Positions 7,038-15,036 of a stretch of 25,243 nt of DNA are shown piece after piece (position 1 is the stretch's first letter; the number at the start of each line of letters is the position of its first letter). The position numbers and the translations under genes were made by a program. The notes under the pieces are model-generated. The model was not told the DNA's origin, ran no database searches, and saw nothing but the letters and a program-made list of their open reading frames with translations. Where the stretch lies: NCBI GenBank assembly GCA_035547895.1, contig DASZTT010000005.1, forward strand, positions 1-25,243, written 5' to 3'. Origin of the DNA: 66-474 sp035547895. Lineage in GTDB: Bacteria; Pseudomonadota; Gammaproteobacteria; Xanthomonadales; Rhodanobacteraceae.

Positions 7038-9515
7038 CAGTGGCGAGGTGTGCAGCACCTTGCGCGTGCCCGCCAGACCCAGCGCGGCGACGACCGCCGC
7101 GGCCACGACGGCCGCACCGATCAGTGGCGGCCACGGCGGCGAGAACGCGTGGATGCGGAAGATGGAGTGCGCCAGCCACGCGCCGCCCACGGCGGAGGCC
7201 AGCAATGCGGTCAGGCCGGAGATCGCGCCGAGCATTCCGAACTCGCACAGCGCGGCCATGCGCAACTGATCGCGGTGCGCGCCGAGGGTGCGCAGCAGCG
7301 CGGCTTCGTGGCGGCGTTCGGCGGCGCTCATGGTCAGCGCGGCGGCCAGCACCAGCGCGCCCGCGAGCAGGCTGAAGGCCAGCACCCAGCGCGCGGCGGC
7401 GGTCACTTGCCCGACGATCTGGCGCGCGCGGTCGAGCAGTTCGTCGACGTCGATCAGTGACAGGCTGGGGTTGTCGCGCGAGAACGTTGCGAGCGCGGCA
7501 GCGTGGCCGGGCGGCAAATAAAAGCTGGCAATCCAGGTGTGCGGCAGCGTTGCGCCATGCGCCTGATCGAGCATCACGAAGAAATTGACGTTGAAGCGGC
7601 TCCAGTCCACTTCGCGGATGCTGGTGAGGCGCGCGTCGATGCGCTGGTCGCCCACCAGGAACGCCAGCTTGTCACCGAGCCTCAGGTCGAAACGCCGTAC
7701 CCAGGCGATATCCAGCGAGATCTGCGCGTCGTGGGCATCCGGCGCAAACCATCGGCCTTCGATCACGCGGTTCGCGGGCGGCAGCGTGCGGCTCCATGAC
7801 AGGCGCACCTGTTGCGCAGCTTCCTGGCTGACATCCTGCCCGCGGAACGGCACCCGCTCGACATCCACGCCGTTGATCGAAACGAGCTTGCCGACCGCAA
7901 CCGGCATGTCGTTGAAGCGGGTCGCGCCGAGCCTGTCCAGCGCGTCGCGCACCCCGGCGCGTTGCGCATCCTGCACGTTGACCACGAACCAGTTCGGCGT
8001 GTCGGTGGGAAGCTCGCGCCGCCAGTTGTCCAGCAAGGCAGGCGCGACCACCGCGAGCAGCAGCAGCGCGGTCAGGCCCAGCGAGATCGCGCAGGATTGC
8101 AGAAGGCTCAGGGCCCGGCGCCGCGTCAGTGCGCTGACGCCCAGGCGCAGCGCCGGATTCAGGCGCACCGCATAGCGGCGAACGAGCCACAGGACCACGA
8201 ACGTCAGCAGTGCCGTGAACCCGGCGGCACCCGCGAGACACGCCGCGAGCACGCCGGCGATCTTCCAGCTGCCGGTTTCCAGCGCGATCAATCCGAGTGC
8301 AACCAGCACCGGCAACGCGTACAGGGCATCGAAACGCCGCGCTGCCAGTTTCGCGTTGCGGCGGAACACCGCGACCGGCGGGATCGATTTCAAGCGCGCG
8401 AGGGGCGGCAACGCGAAACCGGCGAGCACCGCAAGACCGATGCCGGCCGCCGCGAACGCGGGGCCGAACGGCAGCGGCGCGCGCTGCGCGGAGGCGGGCA
8501 GCAAATCGTGCGCATACGCGAATGCCGCGGAAGCAAGCCCCAGCGCGATGCCCGCGCCGACCAATGCAGCCAGCACGGCCGGCACCGCAACCGTCCACGC
8601 GAGGCTGCCGAAGGCGAAGCGCGACGAGGCGCCCAGCGCGCGCAGCAGCGCGATCTCGTCGGTCTTGCGGCGCGCGTAGCGCTGCGCCGACAGCGCGACC
8701 GCGATGCCCGCCAGCAGTGCGGCCAGCAACGCCGCGAGCCGCAGGAACGACCCCGCGCGATCGAACGCAACCGCCAGCCGCTGCTGCACTTCTTCCGGCG
8801 TCACCATGCGCGCGTCGGAGGGCAGGTGCGCCCTGGCCCAGGCGCGATACGCGTCCACGCCGGACACGCTGCCCGCGACCAGCAGGCGATGCCGCGCGCG
8901 GCTGCCGGTGCCGAGCAGGCCGGCGGCTTCGGCATCGGACAGCGCCATCACCGCGCGCGGCGCAAGCGCGATCAGGTCACCGCCGCCGGGTTGCTGGTCG
9001 AGCTGGCCCGCGATTTTCAGGTCCATGCCGCCGACCTGCACGCGATCGCCGGCTTCGAGTTGCAGCGACACCAGCGCGCGGTGGTCCAGGTAAATCGAAC
9101 CGGCTGGCGGCGCGTGCGCGACACGGTCTCGATCGACGATCAACTTGCCGCGCAGCGGCCACGCGCGGTCGCCGGCCGTGACGGACAGCAACTGGCTGCG
9201 CTCGCCGGCAAACGCGACGCTTGGAAAGTCGGCCAGCCTGCTGGTGTGCAGGCCCAGTGCCTGCGCGTGTTGCACGAATGCCACGGGCAGGGGCGTCGCT
9301 GCATCGATGCCGAGGTCGCCGCCGATCAGTTCCGCCGCGCTCATCAGCACCGCGCGCTGCACGCGCGCGGCCAGCGTGCCGACCGCGCCCAGCGCGATCA
9401 CCGACAGCAGCAGCGCCGCGATCAGCGTACGCAGTTCCGGCAGGCGCCATTCGCGCCGCAACGTGCGTAGCGCGTGGCGCGGGCCCGCCGTTCTGCCGGT
9501 TATGAGGGACGTCAT
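7020..9515 (-). CDS. ybbP: ABC transporter permease, YbbP-type (two FtsX-like domains)
   Basis: This is the inner-membrane permease partner of the YbbA ATPase. It has 831 residues (804 in E. coli YbbP). An N-terminal membrane anchor (about 30-50, LIAALLLSVIALGAVGTLAA) is followed by a large extracytoplasmic segment. Then come a first FtsX-like unit (about 260-350, with the coupling stretch RRKTDEIALLRALGAS), two further hydrophobic pairs (about 395-440 and 475-495), another soluble domain, and a second FtsX unit at the C-terminus with ERRHEAALLRTLGAHRDQL. This layout resembles lipoprotein- or lipid-handling exporters, but the substrate of YbbAP is not established. The start overlaps the ybbA stop as ATGA (9512-9515), implying translational coupling. 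The 3' end overlaps pgeF, convergent, by 18 bp. Confidence 0.9.
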   Translation of the reverse strand: MTSLITGRTAGPRHALRTLRREWRLPELRTLIAALLLSVIALGAVGTLAARVQRAVLMSAAELIGGDLGIDAATPLPVAFVQHAQALGLHTSRLADFPSVAFAGERSQLLSVTAGDRAWPLRGKLIVDRDRVAHAPPAGSIYLDHRALVSLQLEAGDRVQVGGMDLKIAGQLDQQPGGGDLIALAPRAVMALSDAEAAGLLGTGSRARHRLLVAGSVSGVDAYRAWARAHLPSDARMVTPEEVQQRLAVAFDRAGSFLRLAALLAALLAGIAVALSAQRYARRKTDEIALLRALGASSRFAFGSLAWTVAVPAVLAALVGAGIALGLASAAFAYAHDLLPASAQRAPLPFGPAFAAAGIGLAVLAGFALPPLARLKSIPPVAVFRRNAKLAARRFDALYALPVLVALGLIALETGSWKIAGVLAACLAGAAGFTALLTFVVLWLVRRYAVRLNPALRLGVSALTRRRALSLLQSCAISLGLTALLLLAVVAPALLDNWRRELPTDTPNWFVVNVQDAQRAGVRDALDRLGATRFNDMPVAVGKLVSINGVDVERVPFRGQDVSQEAAQQVRLSWSRTLPPANRVIEGRWFAPDAHDAQISLDIAWVRRFDLRLGDKLAFLVGDQRIDARLTSIREVDWSRFNVNFFVMLDQAHGATLPHTWIASFYLPPGHAAALATFSRDNPSLSLIDVDELLDRARQIVGQVTAAARWVLAFSLLAGALVLAAALTMSAAERRHEAALLRTLGAHRDQLRMAALCEFGMLGAISGLTALLASAVGGAWLAHSIFRIHAFSPPWPPLIGAAVVAAAVVAALGLAGTRKVLHTSPLLLLRR

Positions 9516-10186
9516 GCCGCGTGCGCCTGCAGGCGTCCGTCGACCAGGTCGTGCACGCGTGCGCAGCGCGCGGCCATCGCCGGATCGTGGGTGACCACCA
9601 CCAGCGTGGTGTGGTGTTCGCGATTGAGCGCGAATAACAGGTCGGCGATCGCGTCGCGCGAATGGTGGTCGAGATTGCCGGTGGGTTCGTCCGCGAACAG
9701 GATGCGCGGGCCATGCACGAACGCGCGCGCGATGGCGACGCGCTGCTGTTCGCCGCCGGACAACTGGTACGGGTAATGCGCGCCGCGTTCTCGCAGGCCC
9801 ACCGAAGCCAGCGCCTCGCGTGCGCGCGCCGGCGCGTCCGGCGTGCCGTCGAGTTCCAGCGGCAGCAGCACGTTTTCCTCGGCGGTCAACGCGGGCAGCA
9901 AATGGAAGGACTGGAACACGAAGCCGACCAGCTTCAGGCGCAGGCGTGCGCGCGCTTCCTCGTCCATGGCTTCGAGCGCGTGACCATCCAGCCGCACGCT
10001 GCCATGGCTTGGCAGATCCAGGCCGGCCAACAAACCCAGCAAGGTGGTCTTGCCCGAACCCGAGGCGCCGGTGATCGCGATGGTTTCCCCGGCATTCACT
10101 TCCAGGCTGACATCGTCAAGAATGTCGAGGCGGCCCGCCGGTCCTTCGACGTGCTTGCCCAACCCCCTTGCGGAAATCAGCGCCAT
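9512..10186 (-). CDS. ybbA: ABC transporter ATP-binding protein, YbbA-type
   Basis: This is the cytoplasmic ATPase that powers the YbbP permease, in the LolD/MacB-like branch. It has 224 residues. Visible motifs are Walker A GASGSGKT (40-47), Q-loop Q92 (VFQSF), signature LSGGE (142-146), Walker B ILFADE (162-167) with the catalytic Glu, D-loop NLD and H-loop H200. MDEEARARLRLKLVGFVFQSF closely follows E. coli YbbA. The start at 10186 (MALISARGLGKHV) matches the family length, with a weak GGA site. An ATG 8 codons upstream (10210) is possible but would overlap tesA more. The start codon shares the palindrome CATG (10184-10187) with the tesA start on the opposite strand. It is coupled to ybbP by ATGA. 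The divergent pairing with tesA is the same as in E. coli. Confidence 0.93.
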   Translation of the reverse strand: MALISARGLGKHVEGPAGRLDILDDVSLEVNAGETIAITGASGSGKTTLLGLLAGLDLPSHGSVRLDGHALEAMDEEARARLRLKLVGFVFQSFHLLPALTAEENVLLPLELDGTPDAPARAREALASVGLRERGAHYPYQLSGGEQQRVAIARAFVHGPRILFADEPTGNLDHHSRDAIADLLFALNREHHTTLVVVTHDPAMAARCARVHDLVDGRLQAHAA

Positions 10187-10844
10187 GTCTGTCCGGTTGC
10201 GATCGTGCATCCTGCTGTCATCCATCATGTTGTGCCTGCTGTTGCCGCTGCGCGCGTCGGCGGCCGCGCCGCGCACGATCCTGTTGATGGGGGATTCGCT
10301 GTCGGCCGCCCACAATATCGAATTGCAGGCGGCATGGCCCGCGTTGCTCGAAAAACGTCTGGCCGATATGCGTCCGCCGTGGCGGCTCGTCAATGCCAGC
10401 ATCAGCGGCGAGACCACGTCGTCCGGATTGACGCGCCTGCCGGGGCTGCTCGGGCAGTACCACCCCGCAGTGGTGATCCTGGAACTGGGCGCCAACGACG
10501 GCCTGCGCGGCCTGCCGCTGGCGGAGATCAACGCCAACCAGGCGGCATTGGTTGCGCAATGCCGGGATGCCGGCGCCGAGGTGCTGCTGCTCGGCATCGA
10601 GCTGCCCGTGAACTACGGCCCGCGCTACCGCGGCGGCTTGCGCGGCATCTATGCCGATCTCGCGCGGCAGGATCGCACCGGACTGGTGCCGTTCCTGTTG
10701 CAGGGCATCGCGCTCGATCCTGCGTTGATGCAGGCCGATGGCCTGCATCCCACCGCCGCCGCGCAATCGCGCGTGCTCGGCAACGTCTGGGCTGCGCTGG
10801 CGCCGATGATCGGTGCCGCGCCGAAAGTGAAGCCGGCCGGTTAG
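10185..10844 (+). CDS. tesA: Multifunctional acyl-CoA thioesterase I / protease I / lysophospholipase L1 (GDSL)
   Basis: This is an SGNH/GDSL hydrolase that acts on acyl thioesters and lysophospholipids and is exported to the periplasm. It has 219 residues. The N-terminus is a signal peptide (MSVRLRSCILLSSIMLCLLLPLRASA) with likely cleavage after ASA. Block I GDSLS gives the nucleophile S38; the block II glycine lies in NASISGET (70-77); block III GANDGLRG (102-109) holds the Asn; block V DGLHP has D185 and H188. The start at 10185 has GGAAA about 8 bp upstream, inside ybbA; TTG at 10197 is an alternative. The start overlaps the ybbA start on the opposite strand, and the stop TAG (10842-10844) overlaps the otsA stop. 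The gene therefore has no private flanking DNA, and its promoter must lie within ybbA. Confidence 0.93.
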   Translation: MSVRLRSCILLSSIMLCLLLPLRASAAAPRTILLMGDSLSAAHNIELQAAWPALLEKRLADMRPPWRLVNASISGETTSSGLTRLPGLLGQYHPAVVILELGANDGLRGLPLAEINANQAALVAQCRDAGAEVLLLGIELPVNYGPRYRGGLRGIYADLARQDRTGLVPFLLQGIALDPALMQADGLHPTAAAQSRVLGNVWAALAPMIGAAPKVKPAG

Positions 10845-12199
10845 TTGCCGAGCGACGCGAGGAAGCTTTGCCGCCACGCGTCGATGTCGTGCTTCGAAAT
10901 GTGTTCGAACATCGCCGCCCAGCGTTCGCGGCGTTCTTCCAGCGGCATCGTCAGGCCCCGCTCGATGCCTTCGACCAGGCCTTCGGGATCGTAGGGATTC
11001 ACCAGCAAGGCCTGCGGCAGTTCGCCCGCGGCGCCGGCGAAGCGCGACAGCACCAGCGCGCCGGGATCGTCCGGCGGTTGCGCGGCGACGAATTCCTTCG
11101 CCACCAGGTTCATGCCGTCGCGCAGCGGCGTTACCAGGGCGAGGTCCGCGATGCGGTAGAAGCCGGCCAGCGTGCGTCGGGCGAAGCTGCGGTTGACGTA
11201 GCGGATCGGCACCCAGTCCGGTTCCGCGTAGCGGCCGTTGGTCGCACCGGCGGAACGCTCCAGTTTGGAGCGCAGCTCGCGGTATTCCGGCACTTCCTCG
11301 CGCGACGGCGGCGCGATCTGCAGGAACGAGACGCGCGAGCGCCAGTCGGGATGCTCGGCCAGGAAACGCCCGAACGCTTCGAAGCGCCGCGGCAGGCCCT
11401 TGGAATAATCCAGCCGGTCCACGCCGATCGCCAGCGCGCGCCCGCTCAGGCTGGCACGCAGGTTGCGGATGGTGGTGCTGCCCGCGGCGGCCCGCGATTG
11501 CCGCGCGACTTCGGCGGTATCGATGCTGATCGGGAACGGCGCGATGCGCGTGCGGCGCTCACCGGCCACTACCATGTCGCCGCTGCGCTCGGCGCCGAGC
11601 ACCTCGACGAAGTAGTTCGCCAGCGCGTGCGCGTCGTCGCGGTTCTGCACGCCGACGAGGTCGCAGGCACTCAGCGTCGCGATGAGGTCGGCGTGGCAGG
11701 GCAGGTTGATCAACAGTTCGCGCGGCGGCAGCGGGATGTGCAGGAAAAAGCCCATGCGCGAGCCGATGCCGAGTGCGCGCAGTTCCGAGGCCAGCGGAAC
11801 CAGGTGGTAGTCGTGGATCCAGATGCGGTCGTCCTCGCGCAGCAGCGGCGCGAGCCTTTCCGCGAACAGCTTGTTGACCTGCCGGTAGCCCGCGTACTGC
11901 GCACGGCTGTACTGCATCATCGTCGGCTGGAAATGCAGCAGCGGCCACAGCGTGCGGTTGGCGAAGCCGAGGTAATAGGTTTCGTATTCCTCGCGGGTCA
12001 GGTCCAGCAGTGCGTAATCGATGTTGCCGGCGCGCTCGCGGTGCAGCGCGCGTTCGTTGTGCGCGACGCGCTTGCCGCTCCAGCCGAACCACAGGCCGCC
12101 GCGTTCCTTCAGCGCCGCGCGCATCGCGGCGGCAAGCCCGCCGGCCCGCGCTTCCCTCGGTTGCGCCACGCGATTGGAAACGACGACCAGCCGGCTCAT
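10841..12199 (-). CDS. otsA: Alpha,alpha-trehalose-6-phosphate synthase
   Basis: OtsA is a GT20 glycosyltransferase that joins UDP-glucose and glucose-6-phosphate into trehalose-6-phosphate, the first step of the OtsAB trehalose pathway in the cytoplasm. It has 452 residues (474 in E. coli) and keeps the E. coli active-site numbering: R10 (VSNRVA), W85 (NRTLWPLLH), D130 (WIHDYHL), R262 and K267 (VDRLDYSKG), D361 and E369 (RDGMNLVAKEF). The start at 12199 (MSRLVVVSNRV) fits the family. It overlaps the stop of the upstream GH15 gene as ATGA (12196-12199), implying coupled translation. Its TAA stop (10841-10843) overlaps that of the convergent tesA in the shared bases TTAG. The operon order is otsB-GH15-otsA. 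Confidence 0.96.
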   Translation of the reverse strand: MSRLVVVSNRVAQPREARAGGLAAAMRAALKERGGLWFGWSGKRVAHNERALHRERAGNIDYALLDLTREEYETYYLGFANRTLWPLLHFQPTMMQYSRAQYAGYRQVNKLFAERLAPLLREDDRIWIHDYHLVPLASELRALGIGSRMGFFLHIPLPPRELLINLPCHADLIATLSACDLVGVQNRDDAHALANYFVEVLGAERSGDMVVAGERRTRIAPFPISIDTAEVARQSRAAAGSTTIRNLRASLSGRALAIGVDRLDYSKGLPRRFEAFGRFLAEHPDWRSRVSFLQIAPPSREEVPEYRELRSKLERSAGATNGRYAEPDWVPIRYVNRSFARRTLAGFYRIADLALVTPLRDGMNLVAKEFVAAQPPDDPGALVLSRFAGAAGELPQALLVNPYDPEGLVEGIERGLTMPLEERRERWAAMFEHISKHDIDAWRQSFLASLGN

Positions 12200-14094
12200 A
12201 CCACGTCGCTCCATTTCGTGGACAGGCCCCGCGCGGCGTTGATCAGGCCGACCATCGAATACGTCTGCGGGAAGTTGCCCCACAGCTCGCCGGTTTTCGG
12301 ATCGTAGTCTTCCGAAAGCAGTCCCAGCGGGTTGCGGATCGCCAGGAGCTTTTCGAACAACCTGCGCGCCTCGTCCTTGCGGCCGATCGCGATCAGCGCC
12401 TCCACGTACCAGAAATTGCACACGAGGAAGCTGGTCTGGGGCGCGCCGAAATCGTCCGGGTGCGCGTAACGCATCAGGAAGCCGTCGCGCATCAGCGTCT
12501 TGCCGACTGCATCAACGGTCTTGACGAAGCGCGGATCGTCGGCGCTGACGAAGCGCAGCCCTTCCAGCAGCAACAGGCTGGCATCGAGCTGGTCGCTGCC
12601 GAACGACTCCACGAAATGGCCGTCCTTGTGCACGGCATGGCGCAGGATCTTGCGCTTGATGCTGTCGGCGCGCTTGCGCCAGAACTTCACGCGATCGTCG
12701 AGCTTCAGCCATGCGCCGATGTTGGCCAGCCGGTCGCAGGCCACCCAGCACATCACCGCGGAATAGGTGTGCACCGAGGTGCGTCCGCGCAGTTCCCACA
12801 AGCCCGCATCCGGCTTGTCGTGCAGGCGCCAGGCAGTATCGCCGCAGCGTTCCAGCCGGCGGTACTCGACTTCGCCGGCGATCTTCACCAGCCGCTGGTC
12901 GCAGAACATCTGCGTGGCCGCGAGCACCACGCTGCCGTAGATGTCGTTCTGCTGCTGCTTCCACGCTTCGTTGCCGACGCGCACCGGGCCCATGCCGCGG
13001 TAACCGGCCAGCGTGGCTTCCTCGCGCTCGGGCAGTTCGTCCTGGAAGTGGATGCCGTAGACCGGTGTCATCTTGCCGTCTTCCTTGACCGCAAGGTTGA
13101 AGATGTAGCGGACGTATTCCTCCATGGTGCGCGTGGCGCTGAGCCGATTCAGTGCGCGCACCGACAGTGCGGCGTCGCGTGGCCAGCAATAGCGGTAGTC
13201 CCAGGTGCGCACGGTGTCGCGCGCTTCCGGGATCGACGTGGTCATCGCCGCGGTGATGGCGCCGGTGCCTTCGTATTGGCACAGCTTCAGCGTGATCGCG
13301 GCGCGGATCACCGCCTCCTGCCATTCGGCCGGAATCGACAGGTAGCGCGACCATTCGTGCCAGTAGTCCAGCGTCGCATCCAGCGCCTCCCGGAAATAAT
13401 GCCCCGCCGATTCGTGCAGGGTCTCGTCCGTGCCCAGCACGATGTGCACTTCCTGGTCCAGCAGGAAAGGCAGCCCGTCGCGCAGCATCGGCAACTGCGT
13501 GTCAGTGGTGGCGCGCAGCACCAGCGGGTCGAGCATGTAGCGCACATGGTTGGAACCGAAGGTGTGTTCCGGCTTGCGCGCTCCGTAGCCGGTCAGCGGC
13601 TTCAGCCGCAGCGTGATCCGCGGCGAGCCCGCCAGCGGCCGCACGCGCCGCAGGATCTGCATCGGATGGAAGGTGCGGCCGTGCTGCTTGTAGCGCGGCG
13701 CGAAATCGGCGATCTCGATCTGTGCGCCGTCCTTCGCGGTCAGGATGGTGATCAGCACCGCGCTGTTGTCGAGGTAGCGCTGGTGGCTCGACGCTTCGTT
13801 TTCCAGCACCACGTCGAAGAAGCCGGCATCGGAAAACCGCGGCGACAGCAGCGCGCAGAACACCGGGTCGCCGTCGAAGGCGGGCACGCAGTGCCACACG
13901 ATGCTGCCGCGCGCATCGATCAAGGCGTTGACGGTGCCGTTGCCGATGATGCCGAGGCCGAGGCTGGTGCGCTGGCCCGGTTTGGCGGATTGCTTCGAAG
14001 GCTGCCGCGCGGCCGGCCCGCCCGGCGGCCCGCCCGGCGTTATCCGCGACGTCTTGCCCTTCGTCGCTTTCCTGGTGGTTTTTCTTGCAACCAA
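12196..14094 (-). CDS. Glycoside hydrolase family 15 protein (glucoamylase/trehalase-like)
   Basis: This 632-residue protein has no signal peptide and is probably cytoplasmic. After a basic, Gly/Pro-rich tail (1-44) comes a trehalase-type N-terminal beta domain (about 46-235, LGIIGNGTVNALIDARGSIVWHC) and then the GH15 (alpha/alpha)6 barrel. Family hallmarks are TWDYRYCWPRDAALSVRALN (297-316), GLWELRG (431-437) with probable general acid E434, and LLSEDYDPKTGELWGNFPQ (592-610), in which E595 or D596 would be the catalytic base. GH15 includes glucoamylases and some bacterial and archaeal trehalases, so sequence alone does not fix the substrate. Its place between otsB and otsA suggests trehalose or an alpha-glucan. 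The start is TTG at 14094, chosen because a near-perfect Shine-Dalgarno stands 6 bp upstream. The 31-bp gap from otsB and the ATGA overlap with otsA make it part of one operon. Confidence 0.88.
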   Translation of the reverse strand: MVARKTTRKATKGKTSRITPGGPPGGPAARQPSKQSAKPGQRTSLGLGIIGNGTVNALIDARGSIVWHCVPAFDGDPVFCALLSPRFSDAGFFDVVLENEASSHQRYLDNSAVLITILTAKDGAQIEIADFAPRYKQHGRTFHPMQILRRVRPLAGSPRITLRLKPLTGYGARKPEHTFGSNHVRYMLDPLVLRATTDTQLPMLRDGLPFLLDQEVHIVLGTDETLHESAGHYFREALDATLDYWHEWSRYLSIPAEWQEAVIRAAITLKLCQYEGTGAITAAMTTSIPEARDTVRTWDYRYCWPRDAALSVRALNRLSATRTMEEYVRYIFNLAVKEDGKMTPVYGIHFQDELPEREEATLAGYRGMGPVRVGNEAWKQQQNDIYGSVVLAATQMFCDQRLVKIAGEVEYRRLERCGDTAWRLHDKPDAGLWELRGRTSVHTYSAVMCWVACDRLANIGAWLKLDDRVKFWRKRADSIKRKILRHAVHKDGHFVESFGSDQLDASLLLLEGLRFVSADDPRFVKTVDAVGKTLMRDGFLMRYAHPDDFGAPQTSFLVCNFWYVEALIAIGRKDEARRLFEKLLAIRNPLGLLSEDYDPKTGELWGNFPQTYSMVGLINAARGLSTKWSDVV

Positions 14095-14100
14095 CGGGTG

Positions 14101-14108
14101 CCTCCTTT
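14101..14108 (-). promoter_or_regulatory. Strong ribosome binding site fixing a TTG start of the GH15 gene
   Basis: The minus strand reads AAAGGAGG over 14108-14101, with 6 bases before the TTG at 14094-14092. This is the best Shine-Dalgarno noted at any start in the window and supports a non-ATG start there. Confidence 0.75.
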
Positions 14109-14125
14109 GGTTCGTATCGCCCGGT

Positions 14126-14902
14126 TCATCGCGCGGCTTCGGCCAGCCCGCGCAGCCATGCGCGCACTGCGGCGGGATCGCCCAGCGCGTAACGCGCCTC
14201 GGTGGGGCGGCGCGCGCCGACGATCACGCTGACGCCGCCATTCACGTTGACGTGGCGGAACGCGTCCTCGTCGGTCAGGTCGTCGCCCAGCATCCACGGC
14301 GTGCGCCCGCGGAACGGCGCGACATCCATCAGCGCCGCCAGGGCGCGGCCCTTGTCCACCCCCGCCGGCTTCAGTTCGAACACGTGGTCGCCGCGCTGCA
14401 GGACATAGTGGCCGCCGGCTTCCTGCAGCAGGGTGCGCGCGATGTTCTCCGCCGCGTCGCACGCCGCCGGTGCGTGCCGGCAGTGCAGCGCGAGCGCGAG
14501 GCGCTTGTCTTCGAGCATCACGCCCCGGGTCTCCGCAACCAGGCTGGCGGCACGCGCGTGGATGCGCGCGAACACCGCGGCGTCGCCGGTGACGTGCTCC
14601 TCGCCGTCGGGACCGCGAAACTCCGCGCCGTGCAAACCCGCGGCGACGTGGTGGTTCCAGTCGAACAGCGCATCGAGTTGCGACAGCCTGCGCCCGCTCA
14701 GCAGCGCCACGGCACCGTCGAGCCGGTCGAGCAGGCGGTGCAGATCGTCGAGCAGGCGTGGATCGACGTGCACGTCATCCGGATGGCACGCGATGTCCAG
14801 CAGGGTGCCATCGACGTCGAGGAACAGCGCCCAGCCGGTATCTGCGCCGGTTCCGGGGGGCGCAGGCAAGTCGGTTGCGATGTCGGCGTTGACTGTGGAC
14901 AC
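14126..14902 (-). CDS. otsB: Trehalose-6-phosphate phosphatase
   Basis: OtsB is a HAD-superfamily phosphatase that removes phosphate from trehalose-6-phosphate to give trehalose, completing the OtsAB route. It has 258 residues (266 in E. coli). HAD motif I is FLDVDGTLL, with nucleophile D29 and acid/base D31. Motif II is LLSGRR (S69), then K184 (GVDKGRAL), and motif IV GDDLTDEDAF carries D207, D208 and D211 for Mg2+. The start is GTG at 14902, the only reasonable start before the conserved core; its ribosome site is weak (GAG-containing). It is the first gene of otsB-GH15-otsA, divergent from clpB across 179 bp that contain an inverted repeat (14949-14967) and the clpB heat-shock promoter. 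No typical sigma-70 promoter for this operon was found. Confidence 0.94.
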   Translation of the reverse strand: MSTVNADIATDLPAPPGTGADTGWALFLDVDGTLLDIACHPDDVHVDPRLLDDLHRLLDRLDGAVALLSGRRLSQLDALFDWNHHVAAGLHGAEFRGPDGEEHVTGDAAVFARIHARAASLVAETRGVMLEDKRLALALHCRHAPAACDAAENIARTLLQEAGGHYVLQRGDHVFELKPAGVDKGRALAALMDVAPFRGRTPWMLGDDLTDEDAFRHVNVNGGVSVIVGARRPTEARYALGDPAAVRAWLRGLAEAAR

Positions 14903-14948
14903 CTCGGCTCGGCGTGGACGCTGTATCGTCGCATTGTTGCGCAGGCGA

Positions 14949-14991
14949 CGTGAATGGCACTTTCACGCCCGGCCGGAATGTCCGGTCCGGC
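14949..14991. promoter_or_regulatory. Inverted repeats in the otsB/clpB divergent region
   Basis: CGTGAA (14949-14954), 7 bases, then TTCACG (14962-14967) is a perfect 19-bp dyad, 47-65 bp upstream of otsB. Next to it lie overlapping inverted repeats CCGGA-3-TCCGG (14973-14985) and GCCGGA-8-TCCGGC (14972-14991). The first dyad has the shape of a transcription factor operator; which regulator would bind is unknown. It does not match the CRP spacing (TGTGA-6-TCACA). Confidence 0.4.
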
Positions 14992-15007
14992 AGACCTTCG
15001 TGTGACG

Positions 15008-15036
15008 GTTGAAGCGCGGCCGCCGCGGCCCTATTT
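15008..15036 (+). promoter_or_regulatory. Heat-shock (sigma-32/RpoH) promoter for clpB
   Basis: GTTGAAG (15008-15014) resembles the sigma-32 -35 box (CTTGAAA), and CCCTATTT (15029-15036) resembles the -10 box (CCCCATNT). They are 14 bp apart, within the usual spacing. Transcription would start near 15043, giving a leader of about 39 nt to clpB, a classic RpoH-regulated gene. Confidence 0.7.

Noticed and set aside
7812..9470. Long open frame (552 codons) on the plus strand opposite ybbP
   Set aside because: It is an antisense shadow caused by high G+C: the product is Arg/Gln/His-rich with no domain, while the minus-strand frame has clear FtsX-type helices.
9662..14232. Two very long plus-strand frames (881 and 740 codons) across ybbA, otsA and the GH15 gene
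   Set aside because: Low-complexity Arg/Gln/Ala/His products without recognisable motifs, lying opposite genes with complete active sites.
14949..14967. CRP/CLP binding site reading of the dyad upstream of otsB
   Set aside because: The half-sites GTGA/TCAC are 9 bases apart rather than the required spacing, so the regulator is left unassigned.
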